Source: Echinostoma caproni (Eukaryota > Platyhelminthes > Trematoda > Plagiorchiida > Echinostomatidae). Taken from it: a stretch of 20,844 nucleotides of DNA. The notes below the pieces were generated by a model, which saw nothing but the letters and a program-made list of their open reading frames with translations, ran no database searches and was not told the origin of the DNA. Shown here one piece after another: positions 1 to 10,844 of this stretch (its first letter is position 1; every line of letters begins with the position of its first letter). The position numbers and the translations under genes were made by a program. The stretch spans positions 34,989 to 55,832 of the forward strand of contig UZAN01041688.1 in assembly GCA_900618425.1 (NCBI GenBank), given 5' to 3'.

Positions 1-130
1 AGAAAGATTGCGGGAAATGGTGACCCCAAGATATTTGACGGAGCATGCTCTGGAAACTTCTTCATCATTGATAAGGACATGCTGACAAGAGTTCATCACG
101 TCAATATGCTGATCACCCTTCTTCTGTCAT
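1..130 (-). pseudogene. LINE reverse transcriptase remnant (CR1/Jockey-like), cut by window edge
   Basis: Read on the minus strand, the bases from about 130 down to 1 stay open and encode a stretch containing LINDEEVSRACSVKYLGVTI, followed by a serine/arginine/asparagine/leucine run at the window edge. The block 'S-V-K-Y-L-G-V-x-I-S' is the familiar element just after the catalytic region in RTs of CR1-, Jockey- and Rex-type non-LTR retrotransposons, where it precedes a tryptophan-serine-histidine stretch. A stop lies in frame near position 131, so the upstream RT core is missing or frameshifted. The rest of the element, if present, lies to the left of this window. The plus strand over the same bases is also open for 62 codons, but it resembles nothing and is taken as the antisense shadow. 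Clade assignment is inference. Confidence 0.6.
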
Positions 131-306
131 GGGATACATCATACCTGGATCTATTTAAAACCACCAAAGATCGTGTGCCTAGGAAATAATGTTTTGCAAC
201 GGGGTCGTTAGTTTTTCCAGGGCTAGCGTGAATGAAACCGTAAGCGATGCGCGGTAAATGATCACTTCATTTGGGTGTAAATGAGTGCAAAAGGCGTGCG
301 TGCATA

Positions 307-326
307 TGAGTGAGTGAGTGAGTGAG
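307..326. repeat. (TGAG)5 microsatellite
   Basis: Five perfect TGAG units. Confidence 0.95.
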
Positions 327-976
327 CAATCAGCTGATCGACGGAATGAGGCGCACAATTGTGAGTTGAACAGGACTGAGAACAACCGAGGACAGAAGGA
401 CCGGCAAAACTTTTCAGATTTTACTACTAAGCATATTACATCGATTTAATGCTGAAGCCAAGTTCCTCTCGCACAGTCAGCCAGATCTGTGTCAGGCCTG
501 ATATTTCTTCCACTTTCCACCGTAACACTGTAGCACGTGAACCCACACACCTACCGCTCGAGACATGGAGTGCAACGATAATAATTGGCAATAAATAACT
601 AACGGAGCCACAGAAATTAGCGCAAGCATTTTCATAGATTAGATTGTATTTGATTGTAGACAGCCAGTTTGATGATTACAGTGGAGAGTTATTGGTTGAG
701 AAAATCACCTTTTTACTGCAAATAGTTGTTAACCGATATTGTCACACGGCTTCAATGTGACGTGCTTTTTAGAATATGATTACTATAATTAAACAAAATC
801 CTTAGTAGACTGAACAGTAAAAGAGTTAAACCGTTTAGATCCGAACAGTGACCATTCTGTGATGTGATAATTTAAGCCCTGCGACCGAACCACACTAGGT
901 CCCAATGGGATAGCAGTTATATTGAGCTAGACGACCAAATATCTGTTTATCACTAAACATGTACGACAAAAGCAGA

Positions 977-987
977 ATTCGAACCCC
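977..987 (-). other. B-box-like site, possible decayed SINE head
   Basis: The minus strand reads GGTTCGAATTC, a good match to the RNA polymerase III B box (GGTTCGANTCC). The flanking five bases on each side do not form a T-stem, so this is not a functional tRNA. It may be the remnant of a tRNA-derived short element, or chance. Confidence 0.25.
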
Positions 988-1989
988 GGACCTCGTAACT
1001 GACAACAGCCATAACTGCTTGAATAATTCCAACATCAGTGTTTTGTCGTGTGGATATCGCTCTAACTTGCGTGAATGAAAAATTTCCTAATTGGTAGACT
1101 CCTAGATGACCAAACTATACATTGAAAACACGTTTTCCAATGCATTTCATCTTTTTCTCGCATCCGATCTACGTGATTTTCTTTCATGGTTTAATTTAAA
1201 TCCTGTATAACCATACAAATGTCTACGAGTTATTTCCAATATGTTCGTGTTTCTCGGTCTGAATGATGGTGCAGACTATTCATGTGGCAGGGTGTCCAGG
1301 TATTAGCCGAGTTTGATAATCAGATTTTAAACTTTAAAAAATATCTTCAGGCGTATTTTCTCCCATACCTTCTGGAAGAAACGTTTCCATTTAACGTGTC
1401 AAGCTCCTATCACTATTGTTGTATTTGCTTTTAACAGCACTATTTTAAGCTTCGCCCGAAAAATCGATAATGACATTGACCCACTAATTGTGAAAATTAT
1501 CACGAACTGACTACGAATCAAATCTGGCTGATGCTGCTTCTACCGGTTGACATTATTATTTGAGGGACAATTCTAGGCCGGTTATGAGCCCCAAAATGGC
1601 AAAAACACAATATTGTCTTCCCTAACTTTTGCTTTCTCAAATTTGGAGACCAAGATCAAATCTGATCAACTAATAATCAGATTGACATTCCAGTTCAGAC
1701 GGCAAACGTGATTTTCAATGACATTCTCCATAGACAATAAAATTTGTAACAAACACCATTTTAAACTGATTGGTACTTATGCGGGTGAAGTTGACTCTGA
1801 AGAACTGCAAATTACGATCATTCAAATTGCTTTAGTTTTTATTTCTTATTTTTGACGGTTCGCCATTTTTTGCATCGCTGTTCTGTTGTCACAAATCATC
1901 GGCACATTTTGTCAAACATGTTACCTGGTTACAGCTGGCCTTCAAAACGATGGAGAGGCACTCTGGATCAAGTCAAATCAAACCTATTA

Positions 1990-2682
1990 GACATAGTTGC
2001 GCACAGTTCCAGGGGACAACACTTCCTACGTTAACATCATCTGACTGAGTGACAATTCATCGGTGGCCCAACGTGTTTTGGACCGGTTTGCGAACTAGGT
2101 ACACAGCTGCGCGCTTCGAATCATGCAAGACCGGGAACAGCCTGCACCTGTCTCACCCTTTGTGGTGATCATTTGGAAATAATCGTAGGTTTTGATTACC
2201 TTGGGAGCTTGGTCTTAACTCAAGATAGTGTTAGGGACGAGTAAAACTTAGAGCAGCTTTTGCCACCCTGCGACACCCGTGTCATAGCCACGACACTGAA
2301 ATTTCCCTTAAAAGAAGGGTGCATATCACCGTGGTTCGTAATGTTTGGCCTTACAGTTGCGTGATCTCACCACCTCGAAGTGAGGATGCTAATTGACTCA
2401 CTGTATTCGACCCCACCGATGTCTCCGAAGCATTGCTTGTGTCTGGTCGGGACATCGGGTGAGCAATGACAAGGATCGTGGTCGTGTGGTCGTGGTTGAT
2501 TGTCATTCTCTAGAAGAAGCAATCGCTTCACACCACTTCTGATGATTTGCTTATGTCTATCCATTGTCTGCAATCTCGTGCTTTCTCCGCATGTGCTGCG
2601 AAAGACGGGAAAGAATGTCACGGCGATCAGATTATGCGCCGGTCCAGGGATTGGGGGCCCCGAAGATGCGGATTGTTGTTGA
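1990..2682 (+). pseudogene. RTE-like LINE, decayed C-terminal half of reverse transcriptase
   Basis: Several plus-strand frames joined end to end follow the C-terminal part of an endonuclease/RT polyprotein of the RTE-like kind common in flatworms. In order: a damaged catalytic box at 2027-2038, where the expected YADDI reads Y-V-N-I with one aspartate codon gone and a stop soon after; VAQRVLDRFAN (about 2065-2097); CLTLCGDHLEII leading into FDYLGSLVL (about 2150-2220); a region matching the TTVRSVLLYGCESW block only in fragments; HRCLRSIACVW followed by GHRVSND (about 2418-2472); and ERMSRR near 2607, with a final stop at 2680-2682. At least three frameshifts and several stops mean it cannot make protein. 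The endonuclease and early RT motifs are absent, which suggests 5' truncation, as is usual for LINEs. Family is known from conserved blocks; the clade name is inferred. Confidence 0.75.
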
Positions 2683-3528
2683 TTAGAAACACTGAGCGAT
2701 TTGGCTCAAAATAGAACTAAGTTGTTCAAATGCCATACGGTCTGTTGAAGTCCCGTTAATCCCATTAAATACAAAACAATACAAAACAGACAACATAATT
2801 AGAATGTATGCAGCGAAACAAACGGAAAAAGTGTTGCTGTTTTGGTTGTTACTGTTTTCCATGTGTAATATGTTTCTTCTAATTATCATTTTTTTAGTTT
2901 TAACAAAATTATTCCTTTCTATTATCATTTTGTGGAGTTAGCACTGCGGTTTCATTTCAAACCGGTAAAATCTATATATTTATAATATGAACCTCAATGT
3001 CAGCTAATTACAGAAATGTCCAAACGGTCGGTGTCATGAGAGTTCAAAATGTCCGTGAACTCGGAAGCTTGACCGTAGCACAGGTTCAGTATTTAGCGCC
3101 TGAATCAAAACTGTCTTGTTCAGTTCCGATCGTTCACTCACTCATTCCTGTAGTTCATAGTTAATGGTCTCCGGCAATGGTGCCCAGTTTATATCGACGG
3201 ATTTTACACGCTACGCTTCATCCCCGTTTTTTTCCGCATACCCGACCACCACCTCCTCAGACATAATCAGGTTGCGAGGTTTAATGGCACCTATAAATAA
3301 GGACTGGAAATTTGGACAGCACATGATCATCCGGTTGCAATGATTGAGTTCCCATTCGCCAATTGTGCTACCATACTCGTGATCGGAAAGGTGTTATCAT
3401 AGGAGAAAGACAAGCCTTTCATCGGTTGCCCAACCAGGTAACCACTACTAGACGACATGGCAAAGGCCACCATTACACCAAAATATGAGGCTCTAAGAAC
3501 TGATGTGAAATGAACCGCTTTGAACCAG

Positions 3529-3600
3529 TCCAAGACGAAGTGGTTGACACATCAAATTAACAGTCTCTCGCGCTCGGGTTCGAATCCCGATGGATTTGGA
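3529..3600 (+). repeat. tRNA-like sequence, possible SINE head or tRNA pseudogene
   Basis: The segment has a perfect T-arm: stem TCGGG (3574-3578), seven-base loop TTCGAAT (3579-3585), stem CCCGA (3586-3590). The loop region matches the polymerase III B box. About 40 bases upstream, GAAGTGGTTGACAC resembles an A box/D-arm. TCCAA at 3529-3533 can pair with TTGGA at 3596-3600, but the spacing does not fit a normal seven-base acceptor stem. I could not draw an anticodon arm. It is therefore more likely a tRNA-derived SINE head or pseudogene than a working tRNA. Confidence 0.4.
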
Positions 3601-3945
3601 GGACATACTTCTGGTGATTTCTTACTTAGTTGAATTCGCTGTTCGGTACTTCCGAAGCTTTTAGGCAGTGGTTAACAGGTTGACTGCTTGTGTTTATGTG
3701 ATTCTGACATTGAAATTCCATGGAGGGAGCACATCGACCACCATAGACCGCGTTGTAACCGTTTTCTCACGCTTAATACTTCGCATGAAGGCTGGTCTTT
3801 TGAAATTGTTCAACACGGATGAAAGTGAAAGTTAGTGATTAGAGGTTAAATGTTGAAAATGATCTCGGTAGTTTTCTTCTGAAACACCTATATTAAGCTT
3901 TTCATTGTGGGTGTTGCTATCTATCTGAATACGTATTCAAATACG

Positions 3946-3958
3946 TATATATATATAT
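3946..3958. repeat. (TA)n microsatellite
   Basis: Thirteen alternating T/A bases, directly followed by GA and then a 13-mer that recurs at 4263-4275. Confidence 0.9.
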
Positions 3959-4288
3959 GATGTCGAGTCATTCATATCCTACTCATCATTAAATATTCTA
4001 TAAAGACGCTCAAGTTCCATTTGTTGTGGTTAGTAGCACCTAACCCACTTATAAAACATAAAATCGTGATATTGATTCTTCAATGGACTGACTCTGAAAA
4101 ACACTGTCCATCCAAAATTACCCGGTATTACAAATGAGTTTATTGTGACGAAAATACAATTCCTGAGTACAATTATATGAATGAAGTGACAACAGACTAC
4201 TGCATACGCATGTCTGACGAGTCTCAAGAACCGCGAAACCGATCGTGTATCCCGGGAGATTCTGTCGAGTCATTCGTAAACTATTATG

Positions 4289-4304
4289 ATATATATATAT
4301 ATAT
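4289..4304. repeat. (AT)n microsatellite
   Basis: Sixteen alternating A/T bases, closely preceded by the same 13-mer that follows the TA run at 3946-3958. Confidence 0.9.
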
Positions 4305-5504
4305 CAGATAAATAGTAGGTAAATCTAACTGCTTTACTTTACTTGTTTGCTTTACTTGTTATGAATCTGTGTATCAGTATATTCATACTATTGTCAGTTC
4401 GTCATAGCTTGTGCTATATCAGGTCTGACTGACTTCAGTGCTGCGAAAAATTTGATACTTATTTCACTCATGTGGCTTCATTGTTTTCGTTTTGTTTTCG
4501 TTTTGTTTTTCTCATTTTCCCTGATTTATTGTGATCGCCAACTCAGATCGGTTGTCAATTGAGTCAACGGGATATGCTATTACCAGTGAACGAATGGGCA
4601 ATCGCAAATTGCTGCTGCACTATAGGGTATTAACAGAAAACAAATAATATTAATCACCGCAGAGGTGACAGCACAAACAGTTATTGGACCTCATTATTCC
4701 CCCATTTCTTACAACCCCGCCTCATTCTCAGAGAGGTTCTCAAAATAGAGGTGGTAATTTTTGGTGAAAATGGATCCAAACAACTATATTAGCTTTTCAG
4801 TTTGTTACGTGTTTCGTTAATAAGAGTAACAAACACTGCACTATTTTATTCATTTATCGCGTGAGGTAATTGTTTCCTTTATCATTGGAATAATTATTGG
4901 TTAGCTATTGAATGATTCATATATGTGCTTAGTTGATCGACCAATCAATCAGTTAGTTAATTCATCAATTAGTTACTAATTGCACCAGTGGTCGTGTGAT
5001 TTGTAGGTAAGGAATTAACTACTTTCTATCAATTTATTGTGAATGTTTGTGTTGTTGTATTTTAACAGTGTAGCGAGAAAGCAATGTTCAATTTGGAACT
5101 AAATGTCGATTGAAAGATTTATATTTCGCCTCGCTTTTACATAAACTCAACATTTTTACACCAGTCTCAATCTGACCGCCTACTTAAACTGTCCTTTGAA
5201 GCAGCAACCTTAGTTTATCGGTAAATATCAACCTCAAGTTTGCGGTACACATGTCTCCGACAATTATGAAAACCTAACGCATGCATCAGTGAGTGTTTGG
5301 TTTCCATTAGTGTGAATTCTTCATCAAAAAACTGTGCCGCTGATCCGATGGAATCGACGTACTGGTGCAACAGAGATGCTGATCAAGTTCTTTTGGTTGC
5401 CCATTTGGATAACATAGTAGAATGAAGAATAGAATGTAGAGAGTAAATTCAATCGGACGACAGCGAATTTGTATAGACTAATGTTAAAAGAATAATCAGT
5501 AGAT

Positions 5505-6410
5505 TCATGAGCACCAGTGTTTGCCACACCCAGCCATATCGTTCAGTGTCTCTGACCATCGGTAGCCCTCATCCCGAAGTCCCCAGCCAGGGAGCCCACC
5601 AGGGCCTATGTGACCCAGACTCCTGGTAGGGGTTTTCATACTCTCATGCTAGATCTTCTTTTGACCACCTTTGACCATTTTCCAACCGCTACCTGCCGTG
5701 GCAAACATCGCTCGCCGTGGCAACCTACCTGGTGACATGCGTAACCCATGTCCCAACCAACGTAATCTATGAAGGTCGACATCTTGCTTCAGTGGACAAC
5801 CGCGATTATCTAAAACTCTACGCCTAACCTCAGCATTGCTCGTTCGGTTTCCCCACCTGACTCGTGCAATGCGACGTAGATAGCGGTGTTCAAACACTGA
5901 CAATCTATTTTTATCCTGTTCCCGTTGTGGCCAAGTCTCTGCACCGTAAAGCAGAACTGGCCGAACTGCTGCAGCANCGACGGCGCCACAGATGTCTCAA
6001 GTAAGCAACTGCCAGCCGAGTCTTCTGTATGCGCGCCGACACTTCATCTGTGCTGCTTCCGCCGGCTGTTATTGTAGAGGGATTGTAATATTGAAATAAG
6101 CTTCTCGAGCACATCCTTTACGGAAAGGCAGCGCCAGAGTTTAGAGCGGTCGACTGAATCGAAAGCCGCTTTCAGGTCGAGTAAGATAGGAGTAGTAGGT
6201 CTACGAAGGGAGTGTCTGTATTCTATGATTTGATGAAGAGTGAAGATGTGGTCGATACAACCTCGCCCGGGTCTGAAACCAGCCTGGTTCTCACGCGTGC
6301 ACCGTTCGCGTGCGGCNCCTCGACCGGGTCTGAAACCAGCCTGGTTCTCACGTATGCACAGACAGTCGACAGAGTATGACACCGGCGAGCAGTTTAGAGG
6401 CAATGATAAA
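5505..6410 (-). pseudogene. RTE-like LINE, internally deleted reverse transcriptase
   Basis: Minus strand, from 6410 downward. The order is: IASKLLAGVILCRLSVHT (about 6350-6405), then after a one-base shift ENQAGFRPGRG (partly duplicated, see findings), CIDHIFTLHQIIEYRH, and LDLKAAFDSVDRSKLW with the first catalytic aspartate of RT motif A. After a leucine-tyrosine-asparagine-asparagine the sequence jumps to TDEVSARIQKTRLAVAYLRH (about 6000-6045). The block holding the second catalytic box (YADD) is therefore missing. After the N at 5977 the frame is open again: AAAVRPVLLYGAETW, RLSVFEHRYLRRIARVRW, TSNAEVRRRVL, LHRLRWLGHGLRMSPGRLPR, then one TAG at GGQKKI-stop. The frame then reads on to GGLPGWGLRDEGYRW and a final stop at 5505-5507. 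Few lesions suggest a fairly recent insertion. It cannot encode active RT. The endonuclease domain is absent. Confidence 0.85.
6262..6351. repeat. Tandem duplication of about 35 bases flanking an N
   Basis: The block beginning CCTCGCCCGGGTCTGAAACC (6262) is repeated at about 6318 (CCTCGACCGGGTCTGAAACC), with both copies continuing through CTGGTTCTCACG. The copies differ at one base and are about 57 bases apart, with the N at 6317 immediately before the second copy. In protein terms the ENQAGFRPGRG motif of the LINE appears twice. An unmerged contig overlap is more likely than a biological duplication. Confidence 0.8.
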
Positions 6411-7729
6411 TAAACTAATTGATTACAATAATTCTTGTATGATTAAACAATAGGTGCTTGTGATTACTGGCTTCACCTTTTCTATTCTTGAGGTACCGAA
6501 AAAGTCGGAATTCTTTACTGAGCTCAAATTTGTTACTGAAAATCGTTGCTACTGCAGTTTGAATAATCAACTAAAAATTGCTCAATGAATATGTTCTATT
6601 AAAACCTTATTTTTTGGGGATTATTCTATCTCTGTTGCGTACCTTGGTCACTACTGCAGTTGTAACAGTTCATCAAAAGCCTTAGAAACAATCACGGACA
6701 ACAATCAATGGTAGGAGATTCCATTGTTGATAGCTATCTTAATACTCTTTGTCTGATCAGGAGTGTCGCTGCACAAAATCGTGATCATGTGGTATAAGGT
6801 AATATACAACCTCATCCTCGGAAACACTACTGAAAACTGTTAACCAAAATACTCGGGTGCAGGTTTCCGCAGCTTATGTTCCCGACCCCATGCACGAGGG
6901 GCAGGTCTTGGATTCTATCCCGTTTGTGATACAATTGCACGCAACTGTTGTTGATTTTCATCAAAGAAGAACCATCTGCACACTGCCTTTTGACAGTAAA
7001 TACGAAAAAAGTCATAAATGTTAATTCTGCAGGTTCTTTTCTCCGAATACAGGTTCCGGATTTCAACTGGATGAACCTCTAAGAACTTCTATCCTGTCTG
7101 ATGCCATCTTTCCGTGTCTGAATCAGAGCACAGACGACGTTTTGTGACGTCAGGAGTGAAAACCAATGAGAGAAAAACGATCAGACTTAAATACATCACT
7201 CACTGAGAAAAATAAAATATGTAGCAATAGTAATAGGATTATGAGTTGCTATTTGTTTAGTTCAACTGCTAAGAAGCGGATCGTTTCACTTTCACTCTTC
7301 TCCATTTATTAATTTACTTATTCGACACCAACCGGAAGAAACGTACAAAATTTTACTCTTATGGAATTGATTGATCCTATGCATCACAGACAGGTTTGAA
7401 GCACTGGGTCACTTTATCCACCGCATCAAGACCGAAAGAAGACATATTTCGTGAGCACATTTATAACACATTGGATTTGTAAATCCTAGTGAACGGACAT
7501 GTACAAATAGACAGTTGCTGTTAGAATTAATAACGAGAGGCGGACTGATTGCATTAACACCTTTTGAGTGCACAAATCGGGATGATTTAAGCTGATTAGC
7601 AACGCCTAACTTATTACCAACGGTGTTGCAATGCAGTTACGAAACAAAGGTTTGAATGAGGAAGCGGGATCCGTTGTGTTTGTTTGTCCTAATGCATTTT
7701 GCAATTGAGGACCGATCCCTCAGAACTGA
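6411..7729. other. Intergenic stretch, no recognised gene
   Basis: No convincing gene, RNA or repeat domain. The minus-strand frame at 6827-7066 (79 residues) has no motif I know. Confidence 0.5.
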
Positions 7730-9180
7730 GTCATGGGACTAAGGAGGCATAACTGAAAACCCTGGAAGCACAGATCTGTGAATGTGGTGTGCGGCACATG
7801 CACACAGTGTGATCGATTCCCCACAGTTTACCGTTATCCTTCCAAGTCCTAGGTTTTATCTTCTCATGCAAAATGTAGCGGCACGATTATGAGGTCTTGA
7901 CAACAATCGTTCGCCTGAAATTTTGTTCTAACTTCGAGTAATTGAAACTTTGTAATGTGTTCGGTCATTCGTTTCGATGACTGACGTTTAGTTCCGCCTA
8001 TGTTTGCGTCAACGCAACTGCAAGCGAACTGGTATGCACAGCGTGAGAAGCAGAACTGGATTATCACCCATGTAGACGAATGTCCAAATCCATTCTACCA
8101 GTAGGGTCAATAATTCGTGCTTGAGCAGCTGGGAATATGGGGTTCACGGCTGATTACCCTTTGATGCACATCGTTCAGATGATCACCACTAAAAGATAGT
8201 TTGATTTAGATTGCTTTCTGGGGAACATTTGGAGATGGGTTACCTTTTTTAGGTTGTTTACTGTGGAGATCAGTCTAAATTTCGGGATAATCGTTTGGTA
8301 GCAACGTTTTCTTTAGAAATTTATCTTCTTCTCTTAGTGTGTCTGGGGACCAAATGTTTCTGGCTCGATGGAACAGAGCTTTTACAAGTGCACCTTTGTA
8401 AGCCACTGGTGAGAAGCTAGAGAATTGTAGATACTGACCAGCTAGGGTTGTTTTTCAGTAAATAAAACGTTTCAATGTGTCATCCAAACGACTCGTGATT
8501 CTCATATCCAAAAATGCGAAGGAATCGTTGATCTCTTCTTCATTTGATACAGAAAGATGTGGATGGACCAAGATGAACTGTTTCAAAAGGGATTTAAATG
8601 TTTAAACTCCGCACAAACAAAAATATCGTTGACATAACGCATATACAAGGTGGACTGAGATACTATTGGCAAGATTTTGTTCAATCATTTCTAAAAATAC
8701 ATCAGCTAGAATTGAGCCTAACGGACTGCTCATGTTTGCGCCATACATCTGTTTGTGTGCGACTCCGAAGTCAAAAGGAATGTTTCGATACATAACAAAA
8801 TATTAGTTTTCTTAAGTATCCCAGAGGGATAACAAGTGAAAAATGACCTGAATAAATGTAATCACATAAAGTCAACTGTTTCATGAACGGGAACATTGGT
8901 GAGAAAGAAATCTACGTCTATCGAATACGTCCTCTGCAAGGATATTATCCTATTCTCTAAGCATTTGAGAGTTCAAAAGAATCTTTTAAATAACGGGGTG
9001 GTAAAGACTTGCCAATGGGATTTAGAATTTCCACCAACCACCGATTGAGTTTCTGATATGGCAGTTTCTGCATACAAAAAATTGGCTTGAAAGGAGTACC
9101 GGGTTTATAAACTTTAGGCAAGCCTCTCATTTATAGTGTCTCTGTTTCAAACCCGTGTTGCGTAAATGCAGTGCAAAACC
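7730..9180 (-). mobile_element. Penelope-like retroelement, decayed (RT plus GIY-YIG)
   Basis: Minus strand, read downward through shifting frames. RT start: RGLPKVYKPGTPFKPI (about 9080-9130), KLNRWLVEILNPIGKSL, then LKDSFEL; next FLTNVPVHETVDF (about 8880-8920); GANMSSPLGSILADVFLE (about 8695-8745, the SPLG block expected before the catalytic site); YMRYVNDIFVCAEF with the catalytic YVDD altered to YVND (8625-8636); SVSNEEEINDSFAFLDMRIT (about 8495-8555); KTTLAGQYLQFSSFSP and LVKALFHRARNIWSPDTLRE (about 8335-8455). After a linker comes the GIY-YIG nuclease remnant, YQFACSCVDANIGGTKRQ then KRMTEH (about 7960-8034), in which the YIG tyrosine is asparagine. A possible C-terminus DLCFQGFQLCLL lies near 7740-7790. 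RT followed by C-terminal GIY-YIG is the defining order of Penelope-like elements. Frameshifts, stops and both active-site changes make it inactive. No terminal repeats were found. Confidence 0.88.
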
Positions 9181-10389
9181 GTTGGCAATAAGTGAGACAA
9201 CGCTAATCAGGTTATATCATCCCGTTTTGTGCTCGCAAAAGTTGTTGATGCAATCAGTTTGCTTGCCGTGGAGTTGAACTCTTATTTTTAATTCCAATAG
9301 CTCCTGTCTGTCTGCACCTGTCCGTTCACTAGGAATTACCAGTCAAATGTGCTATAAATTTGCTTGTTTGTTTTACGTCAACGATTGAGAAGAATAAATG
9401 AAATGTTAACATCTCAAGACATGATTTCTTTCGGTCTTGATCTGACAGCAAAATGTTTTGTTCCCTCTGAGAACTGTACTGCGGGGATCCCACGTCGATC
9501 GACTTTTGTGTTTTCTCCGTTTTGTTTTAGAAAATACTATTAGACTGGTTCAAAAGAAATACGGCATTTTGATTTCATTTTTGTGCCATTTAGGTTGTGT
9601 CTCCTTGCACGAAAAACCTTCGGTTCGGAATAAAGCACCCATCATGTCGTAATAACTCGATCGATTGCAATGACTGCATCGCTCAACTTCGGACTAGAGC
9701 ACCTACCGCAGTGCTCAGGAACTGCTCTGTGTCAAAGGTTTGGTCAAATTAATTACATCAGTAGCTCAGTCTAAAACACAGTAACAGGTGATTGGAATCG
9801 GTAAAATCGAGGCGACCAAAAGAAAGATTTTTTAGAGAGAATTTGTGGAATAGACACGCTTGACATGGCCTTATGTATTTTGCCACCGATTGATCAATAT
9901 TGTCCGTTGCAAACCAGTATTTATCTTAATCTAAATAGTTATATGAAACTATAATGAACCCCGTAAACCGCAGGCAGAACAACATACGAGAATGTTCCCT
10001 GATTCTAATACTTCAAACTTTGCTTCCTCCAAAACTATTAGTGTATCCGGCATTCACTGGTATTTAGTCCTAAATGTATTTGATAGGCTTAGGGATCAGA
10101 TTAGTCAGTATTTTGAAAAATGTTATAACTGTCGACCGGATCTTTGAAAATCCCCGCCATCTCATCCTCATTATCGTCATCGGCTTCAACTTAACAGCCT
10201 GTTTTTTCGGACCCAACTCAAATGCAAGTTAGACAGACCTTCGATGAGGAGTTGAGAAAATAGGAGGTAACTCATATGATATTAGCATACATTTGGGTTA
10301 GAATGATAATTTTGCACAAATACATGCATATAGAGCTCGTATGTGTCATTCTGCACACGGTCGAGGCCAATTCCATCCACGCCCTGGAT

Positions 10390-10403
10390 TCTCTCTCTCT
10401 CTC
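10390..10403. repeat. (CT)n microsatellite
   Basis: Fourteen alternating T/C bases. A GA run, the same motif on the other strand, follows 530 bases later at 10937-10951. Flanks of the two runs do not pair further. Confidence 0.9.
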
Positions 10404-10844
10404 CTCTGTCGTATTTAGAAACAGCCTGTTCGTGGTGTAGCGTTGTGGTGACCGTGCGCATAAAGTGCGCGAGACAGTCCTGGGGTGAGGATGCGTCAAC
10501 GACACAATGAGTGTCAAATTCGTGAACATCGTCAGATGGAACACCACAAGATACCTCTATCTAGGTTTTCTGGTTACTTGATGGATGCTCAGGAAAGAGC
10601 TTTTTCGCCCAATGAACCCGGTCCTGAATGTGGTCGTAGGCTTCTTTTCTCAATTCGCTTTTCAAACAATTTGACCCAAGTTGTTGTTCGTGAACAGGTC
10701 AATGATTCACATAACTATAGTTCACTCTTAACGTTCACTGGTTCAGCCAACGTACTTACGGTTCAATAATTAAGTGTCTGCTATTTTTATTTTTGTTAAG
10801 GACCGCACCTCTCTCTTTCCAACTACCAACTGTGTCCTACAGAT

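Larger units (their letters stand above)
131..1989. other. Intergenic stretch, no recognised gene
   Basis: No coding region, RNA gene or transposon domain is recognisable here. It holds a TGAG microsatellite (307-326). On the minus strand near 977-987 there is a B-box-like GGTTCGAATTC, preceded by sequence faintly resembling a tRNA-derived SINE head. Frames are short and rich in stops on both strands. Base composition is A/T-rich. Confidence 0.6.
2683..5504. other. Intergenic stretch, no recognised gene
   Basis: Nearly 3 kb of A/T-rich sequence without a recognisable coding region. The small minus-strand open frames near 2683-2928, 3327-3533, 4030-4227 and 5324-5527 have no familiar motif. 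It holds two AT microsatellites (3946-3958 and 4289-4304), a short T-rich tandem near 4491-4512 with an 11-base period, a repeated 13-mer at 3961 and 4263, and a tRNA-like T-arm at 3574-3590. Confidence 0.55.

Noticed and set aside
1..189. Plus-strand open frame of 62 codons at the left edge
   Set aside because: The minus strand over the same bases carries a clear LINE RT block (SVKYLGVTI); the plus frame resembles nothing.
1852..2034. Plus-strand 60-residue frame before the LINE remnant
   Set aside because: Its end overlaps the damaged YADD region in a different phase; no motif of its own.
3200..3300. Minus-strand KPRNLIMSEE, resembling protein kinase subdomain VIb
   Set aside because: The HRD aspartate and DFG do not appear at the expected places and stops follow; taken as chance.
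9547..9575. Possible homeodomain helix 3 (Trp-Phe-Lys/Gln) near GGTTCAAAAG
   Set aside because: The NRR that should follow is absent in every frame, here and at 3515-3530.
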